Below the pieces are notes generated by a model. That model did not search any database and had not been told where the DNA came from. It saw only the letters and a list, made by a program, of their open reading frames with translations. 64,000 bases of DNA from Paenibacillus sp. JCM 18996. Its GTDB lineage: Bacteria; Bacillota; Bacilli; Paenibacillales; NBRC-103111. The DNA is taken from assembly GCA_001313085.1 (NCBI GenBank), contig BBFE01000013.1, forward strand, positions 15,545 to 79,544, in the 5' to 3' direction. Shown piece by piece: positions 40,806 to 51,859 of the stretch. Every line of letters starts with the position of its first letter. Position 1 is the first letter of the stretch. Position numbers and translations under genes: made by a program.

Positions 40806-41617
40806 CTACAAATCCACAAAAAATTCTTTCCTTCTGTTTAAAATAAACCCATTGCTTGAAGCCCAGCTCTTTCAGCTTGCTTCGCACTTCTTCGAATTCG
40901 TCGCCGACGCGGCTTGGCTTGTGGGAATCCGAACCGAACGTCACCTGCACTCCATAATGCCTCGCCTGCTCAAGCATGATATGGGAAGGATACCAGCCGC
41001 CAACGGTTTTTTGTTTTGCCGGAGGTATTGATTTCAATTGCGATGTCGCAGTCGGCAATGACTTTCAGAGTCTTCTCCACGATATCGGTTTGAATATCCG
41101 AAAACTCGGGATAGAAGCCCTTCATCGCGTCGATATGGCCTAGAATCTGGAACATGCCGCTGTGCGCGGATTGCTGGATGAGATCGTAATAAATCTCTTT
41201 CTGCCGGACCTTCTGCTCCTCGTTCAATCCGTTCCAGCGCTTCTTGTTGAAAATGCTTACTCCGTCCGTCTGATGGACCGAGCCGATGATATAATCGAAA
41301 GGATAACGCTCATAGATGTCTTTGTACGCCTGGATGTGCTCCGGGAAAAAAAATCGGACTCCACACCAAGCAGCACGTCGATTGTTCCTTCGTACTTTTT
41401 TTTTCAGGCGGAGCACTTCGTCGATATAGTTCGGAAAGTCGCTCTTGGCCATGGCGATTAGCGGATGCAGCTGATCCTCGTCGCTTGCGAAATAAGGCGA
41501 ATGGTCGGAAATTCCGATCGCCTTGAGGCCCGCTTCAATGCCTGCGCGAACATAATCCTCGATGTCGCCTTCGGCGTGGCCGCATCTTCTGTGGTGGGTA
41601 TGCAGATCAAATTTCAT
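40806..41617 (-). CDS. hisJ: Histidinol-phosphatase, PHP family, frameshifted
   Basis: Metal-dependent PHP phosphatase that converts histidinol phosphate to histidinol in histidine synthesis of bacilli. Metal-binding motifs are MKFDLHTHHRRCGHAEGD, GISDHSPYF, IIGSVHQTDG, and GSDSHKPS; EINTSGK and GHIDAM are also conserved. Corrected length about 268 residues. Breaks near 41405, 41347, 41010 and 40822; correcting the last places the stop at 40806 with a short RIFVDL end, rather than a 23-residue extension. No other his genes in view, as is usual for this stand-alone gene. Confidence 0.9.
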
Positions 41618-41687
41618 GGGAACCTCCTCTCCTGGGCAGCAATGGATAATAAAACTATTTTAACCGAAAACGTCTGATTGAACCACC

Positions 41688-42589
41688 TTATTCCGAACCG
41701 AGGAACTGGTATTCCTGCATGCCCATCAGATCGTTCAGGAACTGCTGCATGGCGGAGTTGAGATAACGTCCGGATTTGTAAATGACGCCTACCGGGTGGG
41801 AGGTCTCGAGATCGGCGACCTGGATCATCTTCAAGGACCCGAGGCGAAGCTCGACCGAAATGGAAAGCTTGGAGATCACGGCCGCGCCCAGATTGAGCTC
41901 CACCATGCGCTTAACTTCTTCCGAGGAAGAGAGCTCCATCACGATCTTGGGCACGATTCCATGCTTTTGCAGCACATTATCGATAAATCTTCTTCCTGCC
42001 GTTTCGGGGGAAAGCATGATCAGAGGTATATTCCGCAGCATTTCCACGGCAATCCTGTCGTACTTGGCTAAAGGATGCTCAGGAGACACAACAAGCTCGA
42101 AGGTGTCGTAATACAGGCTGCCGTCTGCAGGGAAGAGCTCTTGTCGAACAAGTAGGTAATGCCAAGGTCGATCGTGCCGTTCTCCACGGCGTACATAATT
42201 TCCGATGTCGTCATGGAATGGATGCTCGTCTTGATCATAGGATATTGGTTCTGGAAATAAGACAGCACCCGCGGAAGAATCTGCATCGCAATCGAGGTGG
42301 TCGTCCCCAGATGGATATGCCCCTGAGGGGCCTGGTTCAGGTCGGCCAGCCGCTGCTTCAAATCTTCCACCGTCTGTAAAATAATCTGGGCGTGGGTCAG
42401 AAACAGCTTGCCGCTTTCCGTCAAGGTAACCGGTTGGTTGCGGTCGATCAGCACTGTCTGGAATTCGTCCTCAAGGCTCTTCATTTGGGCCGATACTGCG
42501 GGCTGCGTCAGATTGAGCAGCTCTCCCGCTTTGCGGAAGCTCATCGTTTTGGATATCGTCAGCAGTGTTTCCAATTGGCTAATGTTCAA
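41688..42589 (-). CDS. LysR-family transcriptional regulator, frameshifted
   Basis: Regulator with an N-terminal HTH (MNISQLETLLTISKTMSFRK, then LTQPAVSAQMKSLEDEF) and a substrate-binding effector domain with HIHLGTTTSIAMQILPRVL. Corrected length about 300 residues; one break near 42112. It is divergent from the DHA2 exporter gene, with 277 bases between. By the usual LysR logic it may control that exporter. The sequence is close in style to the CysL/CbbR branch, but I cannot assign an effector. Confidence 0.88.
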
Positions 42590-42866
42590 AGTCGACCCTC
42601 CAGAATAGATAATTTCTATATAAAGTCATGGTACATATAAAATTTATTTTTTTCAATAAAACTATTATATGATACGCTGTCACGGCCTTGCAATAGCCGG
42701 GAATAACGGAGGAGGCCGGATATCGCAGACAAAGCCGGACGCAGTAAGGCGAAAGCTGCAAGATGAAAATTTTGTAAAATACACGGGCGGATATTGTGTA
42801 CAGTTCAAGTTTAAATATAGAATAATGAAATGCACTTTAATTTGAAATATGAAATGAGGGACTAGT
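42590..42866. other. Divergent regulatory region between LysR gene and DHA2 exporter
   Basis: AT-rich, with no coding frame I can support. It should hold both promoters and LysR binding sites; I could not fix a confident TnnA-type palindrome by eye. Confidence 0.4.
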
Positions 42867-44414
42867 TTGAGCGCCACTTCAAATGTTAGATTAACGGTCA
42901 TCGGATTGGCCATGGGTTTGCTTCTGGCTGCGCTGGACCAAACGATCGTATCGACGGCGATGCCTACGATTATCTCCAAGCTGGGAGGGCTCGATTATTT
43001 TGTGTGGGTGTATTCCTCCTACCTGATCGCGAACGTCGTTCCATGCCGATCTTCGGAAGGCTGTCCGATATGTACGGCAGGAAGCTGTTCTTTTTTTGCT
43101 CGGCATTACCGTATTTATGGCCGGTTCCGCGCTGTGCGGCACATCGGGCAACATGACGCAGCTGATAGTTTACCGCGCGATCCAGGGGATCGGCGGCGGC
43201 GCATTGATGCCGATTACGTTTGCGATTATTTTCGATCTCTTCCCGCCCGAGAAGCGCGGCAAGATGCAGGGACTGTTCGGCGCGGTATTCGGCCTTTCCA
43301 GCGTATTCGGACCGATTGCAGGCGCGTATTTCACCGACCATTGGACCTGGAATTGGATTTTCTATATCAATCTTCCGCTGGGCGTCGTCTCCTTCTTCCT
43401 GATCGCCATGGCCTACAAGGAAGGTGTGGAAAGAAGAAAACAGAAGATCGACTGGTTTGGAACGGTAACAATGATGGGGGCGGTGCTGCTGCTGATGTTC
43501 GCCCTGGAGTTCGGCGGCAAAACCGTCGGCGGGGTAAACTTCGAATGGAGTTCGGTCAGCGAGCTGTCTCTTTTCGCGGGTAGCATCGTTTTTTTTCTGG
43601 CTCTTTTCCTGTGGATCGAAACCAAGGTGGAGTCGCCGATCATTCCGCTCGGCTTGTTTAAAAAACCGGCTCTTCACTTCCTCGATGGGTGCGAGCTTCT
43701 TTTACGGCGTGCTGCTGCTCGCCGCGGCTTCTTACATACCGCTGTTTATCCAAGGGGTGTATGAAGGCTCGGCGACCAATGCGGGCATCGTGATGACTCC
43801 TATGATGCTTGGCGTCGTGGTAAGCTCCACTTTAGGCGGGCGGTTTATCGGAAAAAAACCTCCTACCGCAATATTATGCTGGTTTCCGCCGTTCTTGTCC
43901 TGCTCTCGAGCCTGCTGCTGTCCGGCATCTCCGTAAACACTTCCCGTACGCTGGTCACGTTTTATATGGTGCTTATGGGTCTGGGCGTCGGCGCTTCTTT
44001 TCCTGTCATCTCGGTTTCCGCCCTGCATAAAATCGAATTCCGCGAGAGGGGTATCGTCACTTCGTTGGTCAGCTTTTTCCGGACGATCGGCTCAGCTGTA
44101 GGAATTATTATTCTCGGCACGGTCCAAAGCTCGTATCTGAAATCGAAGCTGTCGAAGCTCGCCCCGAATCCGCGGTTCGAGAATCTTAATGCGAATGCTT
44201 TACTGCAGCCTGAAGTAAGAAAAAAATGATACCGAAGGAAATCCTGGATCAAATTACGGCGGCTTTGGCGGACTCCATCGCCCATGTGTTTGTATGGTCT
44301 CTCGTTATGGCTGTGGCTGCGCTGCTGTTTATCCTGTTTATGGGAAAAGCCAAGGAACAGCTGCCGGCCAAGGCTGCCGAAAGGAAGACTGTCGGCGCGA
44401 AGCAGGGAGTTTAG
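42867..44414 (+). CDS. DHA2-family multidrug exporter (EmrB/QacA type MFS), frameshifted
   Basis: Proton-driven drug exporter with 14 predicted helices. The TM1 motif is GLLLAALDQTIVSTAMPTI (motif D1); motif A is FGRLSDMYGRKLFF in the corrected frame; motif C-like IFGPIAGAYFTDHWTWNWIF. Corrected length about 515 residues. Breaks near 43040, 43090, 43674, 43856 and 44223. The TTG at 42867 follows GAGGGACTAG. Located divergently from a LysR regulator. Substrates cannot be predicted; related pumps export hydrophobic cations and antibiotics. Confidence 0.9.
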
Positions 44415-44673
44415 CTTTTTTTGAACGTCCGGTTTTGGGCGAGCTTTTCTGTGTAAAGATGCCTCTATTTTGGGCAAACAGTCTTTTTTTTACCCATTGA
44501 GGCCTTCGAGCAGTTCGGCGATTTTCATCGTTAGCAATTGGCCTTGAGGTTTCGTTACAGGTTTGCAAAAGCCCGCTTAAGAGACGTATTCTCGAAGGTT
44601 TTTTTGGGCGCAACAATAAATGAGTTAGGCATATGCTGAAGAGAATTCTAGATATTGAAAGGAGGAAAAGGCT

Positions 44674-44901
44674 TTGGCCTATCCTTATTATTCATATCCA
44701 ACGTATTCTCTTCCGCACAATTTAAAGTATGAAACTTTAACAGTGGTTGAGCCTTGGGTTAGACACGGTTTACAAGAAGCCTATGCTATATCGACTGAAC
44801 ATGCTTTAAGAGAAGCAACTGCAATCACCTATTTAGTGGGAAAAGGTTATAATCCCGCAGTAGCTCATCAAATCGTGGAGTCCTGGTGGCATGCTCAGTA
44901 A
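44674..44901 (+). CDS. Small Tyr-rich hypothetical protein
   Basis: A 75-residue protein with a TTG start behind AAAGGAGG, giving MAYPYYSYPTYSLPHNLKYE at the N-terminus, then a helical part (RHGLQEAYAISTEHALREAT) and the end AHQIVESWWHAQ. Base composition is visibly more AT-rich than that of neighbours. No frame break, own terminator. I do not recognise a family; the N-terminus resembles small spore-coat-like Tyr-rich peptides, but that is only an impression. Confidence 0.6.
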   Translation: MAYPYYSYPTYSLPHNLKYETLTVVEPWVRHGLQEAYAISTEHALREATAITYLVGKGYNPAVAHQIVESWWHAQ

Positions 44902-44925
44902 AAAAAGAGCGCCCAAGCAATTCCA

Positions 44926-44949
44926 AGCACCCTGAAGGGTGCTTTTTCA
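44926..44949 (+). terminator. Terminator after the Tyr-rich small gene
   Basis: AGCACCC and GGGTGCT with a TGAA loop, followed by TTTTTC. Confidence 0.85.
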
Positions 44950-45151
44950 TTTGTGCAAAACCTGGCATAAACATCGGAGCCGAGTGATCATGGATTCTTG
45001 TCCAGGTGCCGCAATATTTGAGAGAAGCCAGATTGTTGAAAATTAGAATGACCGGTCTTTGCTGGCAGCAGCTGTTTTTTTCTGAACGAAAACAGGTTGT
45101 CAATTCCAAAAAATATACTGTATTGTATTAATCAACGACAACAACATATCG

Positions 45152-45243
45152 CGCACCGGGTGCTTGATGAAGTCAGGCTGAGATAATGACCTTATGTCAT
45201 TGACCGGAAATCTGATCTGGGTAATGCCAGCGTAGAGAATAGC
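45152..45243 (+). promoter_or_regulatory. TPP riboswitch of thiC
   Basis: Aptamer strings CTGAGA, GACCGGAA, CTGATCTGGGTAATGCCAGC and GTAGAGAA are in the standard order. It lies upstream of thiC, a classic target. Confidence 0.95.
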
Positions 45244-45256
45244 ATGTGACATCAAA

Positions 45257-45290
45257 CCGTCCGGTTATTCGTGGCGGTTTTTTTTGCTCC
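45257..45290 (+). terminator. First hairpin after the thiC TPP aptamer
   Basis: AAACCG and CGGTTT arms followed by a T8 run. Likely part of the riboswitch expression platform. Confidence 0.55.
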
Positions 45291-45365
45291 TCTGGCACCC
45301 CTTTGTTGTCCCGTTAACCAAATAGGCAACGCCAGCGGAGGAAAGCCTCAGCCTTTGTGTACACA

Positions 45366-45398
45366 AAGACCGCTTCTTTTCCGCCCGCGGTCTTTTTT
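45366..45398 (+). terminator. Second hairpin before thiC
   Basis: AAGACCGC and GCGGTCTT arms with a 13-base loop, then a T-run of seven. A second stop signal in the thiC leader. Confidence 0.75.
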
Positions 45399-45401
45399 TA
45401 G

Positions 45402-47249
<1,848 letters not shown>

Positions 47250-47277
47250 AAAAAAAGATTTCCGAATGTTCCGCACC

Positions 47278-48063
47278 TCATATTTGCGTGAGCCTCAAAA
47301 AAAATTCAGCCAGATCTTTGCAGACCGCATCCGGCTGAATGCCGGACTCGGCAATGTGAAGTTCCACATTGTCCGCCGTGGCCAGGCCCGTGAGCACAAG
47401 GGCCGTCCTGCACCCGGCGGCTTGCCCGCCCCCGATGTCGGTGCGGATGTTATCGCCGATCACCCACACGTCCTGCGGGGGCAAGCCGCCCAGCTTTTCC
47501 AGCGCGTAGTTCATGATGATCGGCGACGGTTTTCCGATCACTACCGGCTCGGCCGCGCTGGCGGTCTGTATGGCGGCTCCCAGCGAGCCGGCGCCGGGGT
47601 TCAGCAGACCATCTGAAGGCAGCAGATGGTCCGGGTTGGTCATGACGAAGCGGGCGCCGTCAAGAATGGCCCTTACGGCAGCGGCCAGCTTGCCGTAATT
47701 GAACTCGCGGTCGATGCCCTGCACGACATAGTCGGGCCCCTCATCCGTCAAGGTGAAGCCGGCGGCGCGAAGGGCATCCAGCAAGCCGGTCTCGCCGATG
47801 GCGTAGACCCGGCCATTCTTCCGGCGCTCGCTCAAATACTGAGCGGCGGCTTGGGCGGACGTGAAGATTTCCTCTTCACCCGCGGCAATTCCCGTCTCCC
47901 GCAGATGATCGGCGACTTGTGCCGGAGTTTTGGAGGAGTTGTTGGTCATGAGCAGGAACGGCAGACGCCGGTCCCTCAGATGCCGCACGAATTCCGCGGC
48001 ATGGGGGATCGGATGTTTTCCATGGTACAGCGTGCCGTCCATATCGAGAATAAAGCCGGGCAT
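47278..48063 (-). CDS. HAD-IIA family sugar phosphatase (NagD/AraL-like)
   Basis: Cytoplasmic phosphatase of the HAD superfamily, cap type IIA. Motif I FILDMDGTLYHG carries the nucleophile Asp, motif II is LLMTNNSSKTP, the cap contains YVVQGIDREFNYGKL, and motif III/IV are VIGKPSP and VWVIGDNIRTDIGGGQAAGC. Length about 261 residues. The in-frame open region extends upstream to 48126, but the ATG at 48063 follows AAAGGAAG. If the T-run at its end is one base long, the true stop comes earlier and the protein ends in LAEFF. Substrate among sugar phosphates or nucleotides is unknown. Confidence 0.9.
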   Translation of the reverse strand: MPGFILDMDGTLYHGKHPIPHAAEFVRHLRDRRLPFLLMTNNSSKTPAQVADHLRETGIAAGEEEIFTSAQAAAQYLSERRKNGRVYAIGETGLLDALRAAGFTLTDEGPDYVVQGIDREFNYGKLAAAVRAILDGARFVMTNPDHLLPSDGLLNPGAGSLGAAIQTASAAEPVVIGKPSPIIMNYALEKLGGLPPQDVWVIGDNIRTDIGGGQAAGCRTALVLTGLATADNVELHIAESGIQPDAVCKDLAEFFLRLTQI

Positions 48064-48241
48064 TAGTTTCTTCCTTTCTGAATCAAAGATTAAGCTTATC
48101 GTAACAAAATTAGCTCTATCAGACAATTTCGGGTGAGGCGCACAAGGAACAAGAGGCGTACAGGGAACGAGGGTCGTACAAGGAGACCTCTGCTATTTCC
48201 GTAACTTGTCCGTTCTCGTAATTTGCTTCCCATAATTTGTA

Positions 48242-48271
48242 TTGACAATAACCAACATGGGATGTTAATAT
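48242..48271 (+). promoter_or_regulatory. Promoter of the ykkC-family riboswitch operon
   Basis: TTGACA and TAATAT with an 18-base spacer, about 20 bases before the aptamer. Exact -35 consensus. Confidence 0.75.
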
Positions 48272-48287
48272 CTAACAAAATTGATGG

Positions 48288-48392
48288 AAGGGCTTCTAGG
48301 GAAACGGAATTGAGCTGCGCCGCAGCGACGTTCCAACCGAGCGAAGCCGGGCGCAGGGCGATCGCCGCGCTACACCGTAGGGATAAAAGACC
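48288..48392 (+). promoter_or_regulatory. ykkC-family riboswitch (guanidine-I class or a related subtype)
   Basis: Shows the diagnostic 5-prime CTAGGG segment and the 3-prime ACACCG-n-AGGGATAAAAG segment of the ykkC motif, separated by two GC-rich stems (GCTGCG/CGCAGC; GGGCG/CGCCG) and a linker CCAACCGAGCGA. The 3-prime end runs into a terminator stem. Canonical ykkC (guanidine) has GGTTCCG and CCGAGAG here; the deviations leave room for a ppGpp-, PRPP- or (d)NDP-binding subtype. Recognised by eye, not by covariance model. Confidence 0.7.
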
Positions 48393-48440
48393 TTCGGCAA
48401 GTTCCGCTGCTTAAGCGAAGCTTCCGAAGGTCTTTATTGC
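48386..48440 (+). terminator. Riboswitch expression-platform terminator
   Basis: AAAGACCTTCGG pairs with CCGAAGGTCTTT, with an inner stem GCTGCTTAAGC-like; the left arm overlaps the last bases of the ykkC aptamer, so ligand binding would prevent the hairpin. Confidence 0.85.
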
Positions 48441-48507
48441 TTTAAAGAGTCATCAAGGTGATGCTGACGGAGTGACGGCTCTGCATGAGCGGTGAGGGGG
48501 AGAGACG

Positions 48508-49499
48508 ATGACAGCCATACGGGTAAACGGCTCAGCAAAAGCTTTACGGTAAAGAAGAAGCGCGAGGGCTTTCTGGGCAGCGTCAGCTCTTTGCTTAAGC
48601 CGGAGTTAAGCGAGAAGATGGCGGTCCATCCCATTGATTTCACGGTTGAGCAGGGAGAGATGCTTGCTTTTCTGGGGCCCAACGGCGCGGGCAAGTCGAC
48701 AACGATGAAAATGCTCACCGGCATCCTGCATCCCACGTTCGGAGAAGCGGAGGTGCTCGGATGCTGCCCCTGGAAAGAGCGCCGCAGGCTCTCATTCAGG
48801 ATAGGCTCCGTTTTCGGGCAGAAATCGCAGCTGTGGTACCACCTGCCGCCGATCGATTCCTTTGAGCTGATGAGCCGCATATACGAGCTGGACCGGACGG
48901 AATTTTTTTCAGGCGCAGGAATAACCTGGTGGAACGCTTCGAACTCGGCCCCTATCTGAATACAGCGGTCAGAAAGCTTTCGCTTGGCGAAAGAATGCGC
49001 TGCGAGATTGCGGCTTCCCTGCTGCACCGGCCCCAAGTCGTGTTCATGGATGAACCGACGATCGGGCTGGACGTCGTGATCAAGCAGAGAATACGCGATT
49101 TGATCCGGGAAATGAACCGGGAGGAAGGGACCACTGTATTCCTGACGTCCCACGATGCCGGAGATATCGAGCAGCTGTGCCACAGGGCGATTGTGATCAA
49201 TCACGGGCAGATCATTCTGGACGACACGGTAAGCGGATGAAGCGGTATTATTTGACCCATAAAACCGTCAAGCTGGCGCTGACGGAGGAGCCTCATCTTT
49301 ACTTCTCCACGGAGCCGAGGTAGCGGAAAAGGCCGAAAAGACCATGACTCTAACCGTTGATTTATCCCAAACTACAATCGAGGCCGTGCTCGCCGAGGTG
49401 ATCCAATCCTGCCGACTCTCGGATGTGACGATTGAGGATCCTCCGATGGAGCATATCATAGCGCAAATCTACACCAAAGCAGGAAAGGAGGCCGGCTGA
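48508..49499 (+). CDS. ABC-2 type exporter ATPase, frameshifted
   Basis: Nucleotide-binding subunit of an exporter in the DrrA/NatA/YhcJ-like group. Walker A AFLGPNGAGKSTTMKML, Q-loop VFGQKSQLWYHLPP, signature RKLSLGERMRCE, Walker B VVFMDEPTIGLD, and H-loop VFLTSHDAGD. The N-terminal extension FTVKKKREGFLGSVSSLLKP and the C-terminal domain IEDPPMEHIIAQIY are typical of large-antibiotic or lipid-flipping types. Corrected length about 330 residues. Breaks near 48531, 48908, 49237 and 49312. The ATG at 48508 follows GGGGGAGAGACG. First gene after the ykkC-family riboswitch; overlaps the permease by one base (TGATG). Confidence 0.9.
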
Positions 49500-50344
49500 T
49501 GCCCAGTCTTCAAGCTTCCGCCCAAACCGCAAGGCCCGGCTCCCGATTGTTTATGAAAAGCGCCAAATATTTCGCCATCGGCAAAATTACGGCCCGCAAC
49601 CAGCTGGCATACCTGTATGAGATGCTGCTCAGGTCCCTTTTTATCCTGGTGATTCTCTATGTATTGATCCAGCTTTGGAGGGTGACTTACGAAGGGCAGT
49701 CGTCTCTTGCCATCTCGGGTTTTACTTTCCAGCAAATGGTGTGGTACCTGATCTTCGCCGAATCGATCGTACTGTCGTGTCCGCAGATGGCGCTGAAGAT
49801 CGAAGGGGAGGTGAAAAGCGGAGATATCGGCTACCAGCTCACCCGCCCCGTAAGCTATCTATTGTTCCAGTACGTCAGCTATTTAGGGGAGGCGTTGCTC
49901 CGCTTGGCCATTACCTTCAGCGTGGGCTGCTGTCTGGGAGTCGTCTTGTTCGGCTGGCCCGCGCTCGGCTGGGGATGGCCCAGTTTTCTCGTTACCGCTT
50001 TCGGGTCATTGACGCTGTATTATATTTTAAATATGATAGTGGCTTTGTGCGCTTTCTGGGTAGAGGAGACGAGAGGCATTGAATTTGTCTACCAAAAAAT
50101 CGTGTTCATCATAGGAGGGATGATGCTTCCTCCGGAAATGATGCCGGATGCGATGAGAACGGTGTGCTCGTGGCTTCCCTTTCAGTCTATTGTGTATGCT
50201 TCGGCCAAAACGGCCGTCCGTTTCGATCCTTGCAGTCTCTTGTCGGCGCTCGGTATCCAGTGGCTGTGGATCTCGTTGTGCGGAGCGCTGCTGGCTTACA
50301 TGTACAGGAGAGGAGTGCGGAAACTCAATGTCAACGGCGGTTAA
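49499..50344 (+). CDS. ABC-2 type exporter permease 1
   Basis: Inner-membrane subunit of 281 residues with six helices (LLRSLFILVILYVLIQLWRV, then LIFAESIVL, YLGEALLRLAITFSV, FGSLTLYYILNMIVALCAFW and others), of the DUF990/ABC2_membrane_6 type. The TGATG overlap with the ATPase means coupled translation. It is intact. Motif EGEVKSGDIGYQLTRPVSYL is shared by such permeases. Substrate unknown; pairs with permease 2. Confidence 0.88.
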   Translation: MPSLQASAQTARPGSRLFMKSAKYFAIGKITARNQLAYLYEMLLRSLFILVILYVLIQLWRVTYEGQSSLAISGFTFQQMVWYLIFAESIVLSCPQMALKIEGEVKSGDIGYQLTRPVSYLLFQYVSYLGEALLRLAITFSVGCCLGVVLFGWPALGWGWPSFLVTAFGSLTLYYILNMIVALCAFWVEETRGIEFVYQKIVFIIGGMMLPPEMMPDAMRTVCSWLPFQSIVYASAKTAVRFDPCSLLSALGIQWLWISLCGALLAYMYRRGVRKLNVNGG

Positions 50345-51124
50345 CACTCTTAAGTTTGTCTGGACGTGCTGGAAGCTGAATTTGGCGGGAGCCATGGAAT
50401 TCCGGGTCAGCTTTCTGCTGACGGCAGGCATGATGTTTCTTAATGATATGGTTTGGCTGCTGTTCTGGGGACTGTTTTTTTCAGAAATTCAACAGCGTCG
50501 GCGGTTGGGGAATGCACGAAATGCTGATGCTGTGGGCTACCGGTTCAGCAGGCTTCGGCCTCGTGGCGTCCTTCTTCGGCAATACTATGCGGCTGGCCAA
50601 TATTGTGTCTACGGGAACTCTGGACGTATATTTAGCCCAACCGAAGCCTGTTCTGCTCAATGTGCTTATCAGCGTATGGCCGTGGCGAATTTGGGCGATA
50701 TTCTGTTCGGCTTGGCCGTTTATGCCGTATTCGGGGAGCCGACACTCGCGGGGTGGGGAAAGTACATCCTTTCGCTGATCCTGATCATGCTGCTGTTCCT
50801 GACCACAATTCTAATCGTTCAATCGCTTGCTTTTTTTTATATCGCAATGCCGAGGGGATCGGCCAGCAGTTCACTGGCTCGATGGTTACGTTCAGCCTGT
50901 ATCCCACATCTATTTTCAAGGCTGGGGCAAGCTCATCCTCTTCACAGTCGTCCCCGCCGGTATAATCTCGTACGTGCCTGTTGGTTTGCTAGGGCGGCTG
51001 GATACAGGATTTCTTCTCCATGCGGCGGCAACGCTTTGCTGTTTTTTGCGTATTTTCAGTGTGGTTCTTTCACAGAGGGCTAAAACGGTACAGCTCTGGG
51101 AACACTGCGGGCATAAGGATGTAA
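50328..51124 (+). CDS. ABC-2 type exporter permease 2, frameshifted
   Basis: Second membrane subunit, same fold as permease 1. It begins STAVNTLKFVWTCWKLNLAG and has six helices with STGTLDVYLAQPKPVLLNVL, matching the first permease family. Breaks near 50478, 50668 and 50832-50870; corrected end FHRGLKRYSSGNTAGIRM at 51124. Corrected length about 265 residues. The start overlaps the end of permease 1 by 17 bases. Together the three genes make a complete heterodimeric exporter, all under the riboswitch. Confidence 0.85.
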
Positions 51125-51376
51125 AAGCGGCCTGCCGCTGTGCGAATGACCACCTTGCTCGATCCGGGGAAAAGCCGTTTTTTCCGGAGTTATAGGCACC
51201 GGCTGCAAAAAAAATTGAATCTAAGTTCCTATAAGAACGGACGATTTTTGCCTATACTTGTCCTTGCGAATCCGATATAATTAGTGCATTACTACCAATC
51301 TTTTCTAACATGGATCGACATTCCATGACAAAATTTTATTCGGATGAGTATCGGTAACGGAGGCGTCGCAGTCGCT

Positions 51377-51832
51377 ATGAAGGCAGAATTGATTCATCCT
51401 TTTCTGGAGTCGGCAAGAATAGTCATTGAGCAGGTTGCCAATGTTCGTCCTTCCACAGGTGAGCTCGGCATCAAAGAGATCGTGCCGGTGGGCGGATACA
51501 TACGGATTTATATAGGTATGACGGGGCAAATGGAGGGGGACATCGTGTTCATGCTGCAGGAAGAAGTGGCACTCAAGGTGGTATCGGCCATGATGGGCGG
51601 ATATATCCTCACCGAAATGAACGAGATTACCCAGAGCGCGATTTCCGAGCTCGGCAACATGATCAGCGGCAACGCCAGTACGATGCTGTACAACCAGGGC
51701 GTCCGGGTGGACATTACGCCTCCCAAAGTTGTCCATGCTTCCGGAGAAGCGCTGGGTTCAGTCAAGGCTTTGACAATTCCGTTAATTATGGAAGGCATAG
51801 GAGAGTTGGATATCCAGGTATTGATTGCCTGA
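51377..51832 (+). CDS. cheX: Chemotaxis protein CheX-like (CheY-P phosphatase)
   Basis: A 151-residue protein of the CheC/CheX/FliY phosphatase family that removes phosphate from CheY-P. The active-site helix carries Glu-n-n-Asn in ISELGNMISGNAS, with one copy of the motif as in CheX. Start ATG at 51377 (KAELIHPFLESA) follows GGAGG at a long spacing of 14; the in-frame ATG at 51344 has no ribosome site. Intact. No other chemotaxis gene nearby, so it could be a stand-alone gene. A sigma-D-like -10 upstream is not convincing. Confidence 0.85.
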   Translation: MKAELIHPFLESARIVIEQVANVRPSTGELGIKEIVPVGGYIRIYIGMTGQMEGDIVFMLQEEVALKVVSAMMGGYILTEMNEITQSAISELGNMISGNASTMLYNQGVRVDITPPKVVHASGEALGSVKALTIPLIMEGIGELDIQVLIA

Positions 51833-51859
51833 GATGAACGCAGACGGAGGAGCGGCCCG

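Noticed and set aside
48428..49204. Long minus-strand frame opposite the ABC ATPase
   Set aside because: Antisense shadow of the ATPase, whose Walker and signature motifs are on the plus strand.
51241..51290. Sigma-D promoter for cheX
   Set aside because: TCCGATAT resembles a sigma-D -10, but the -35 at the right distance reads CTAT in place of TAAA.
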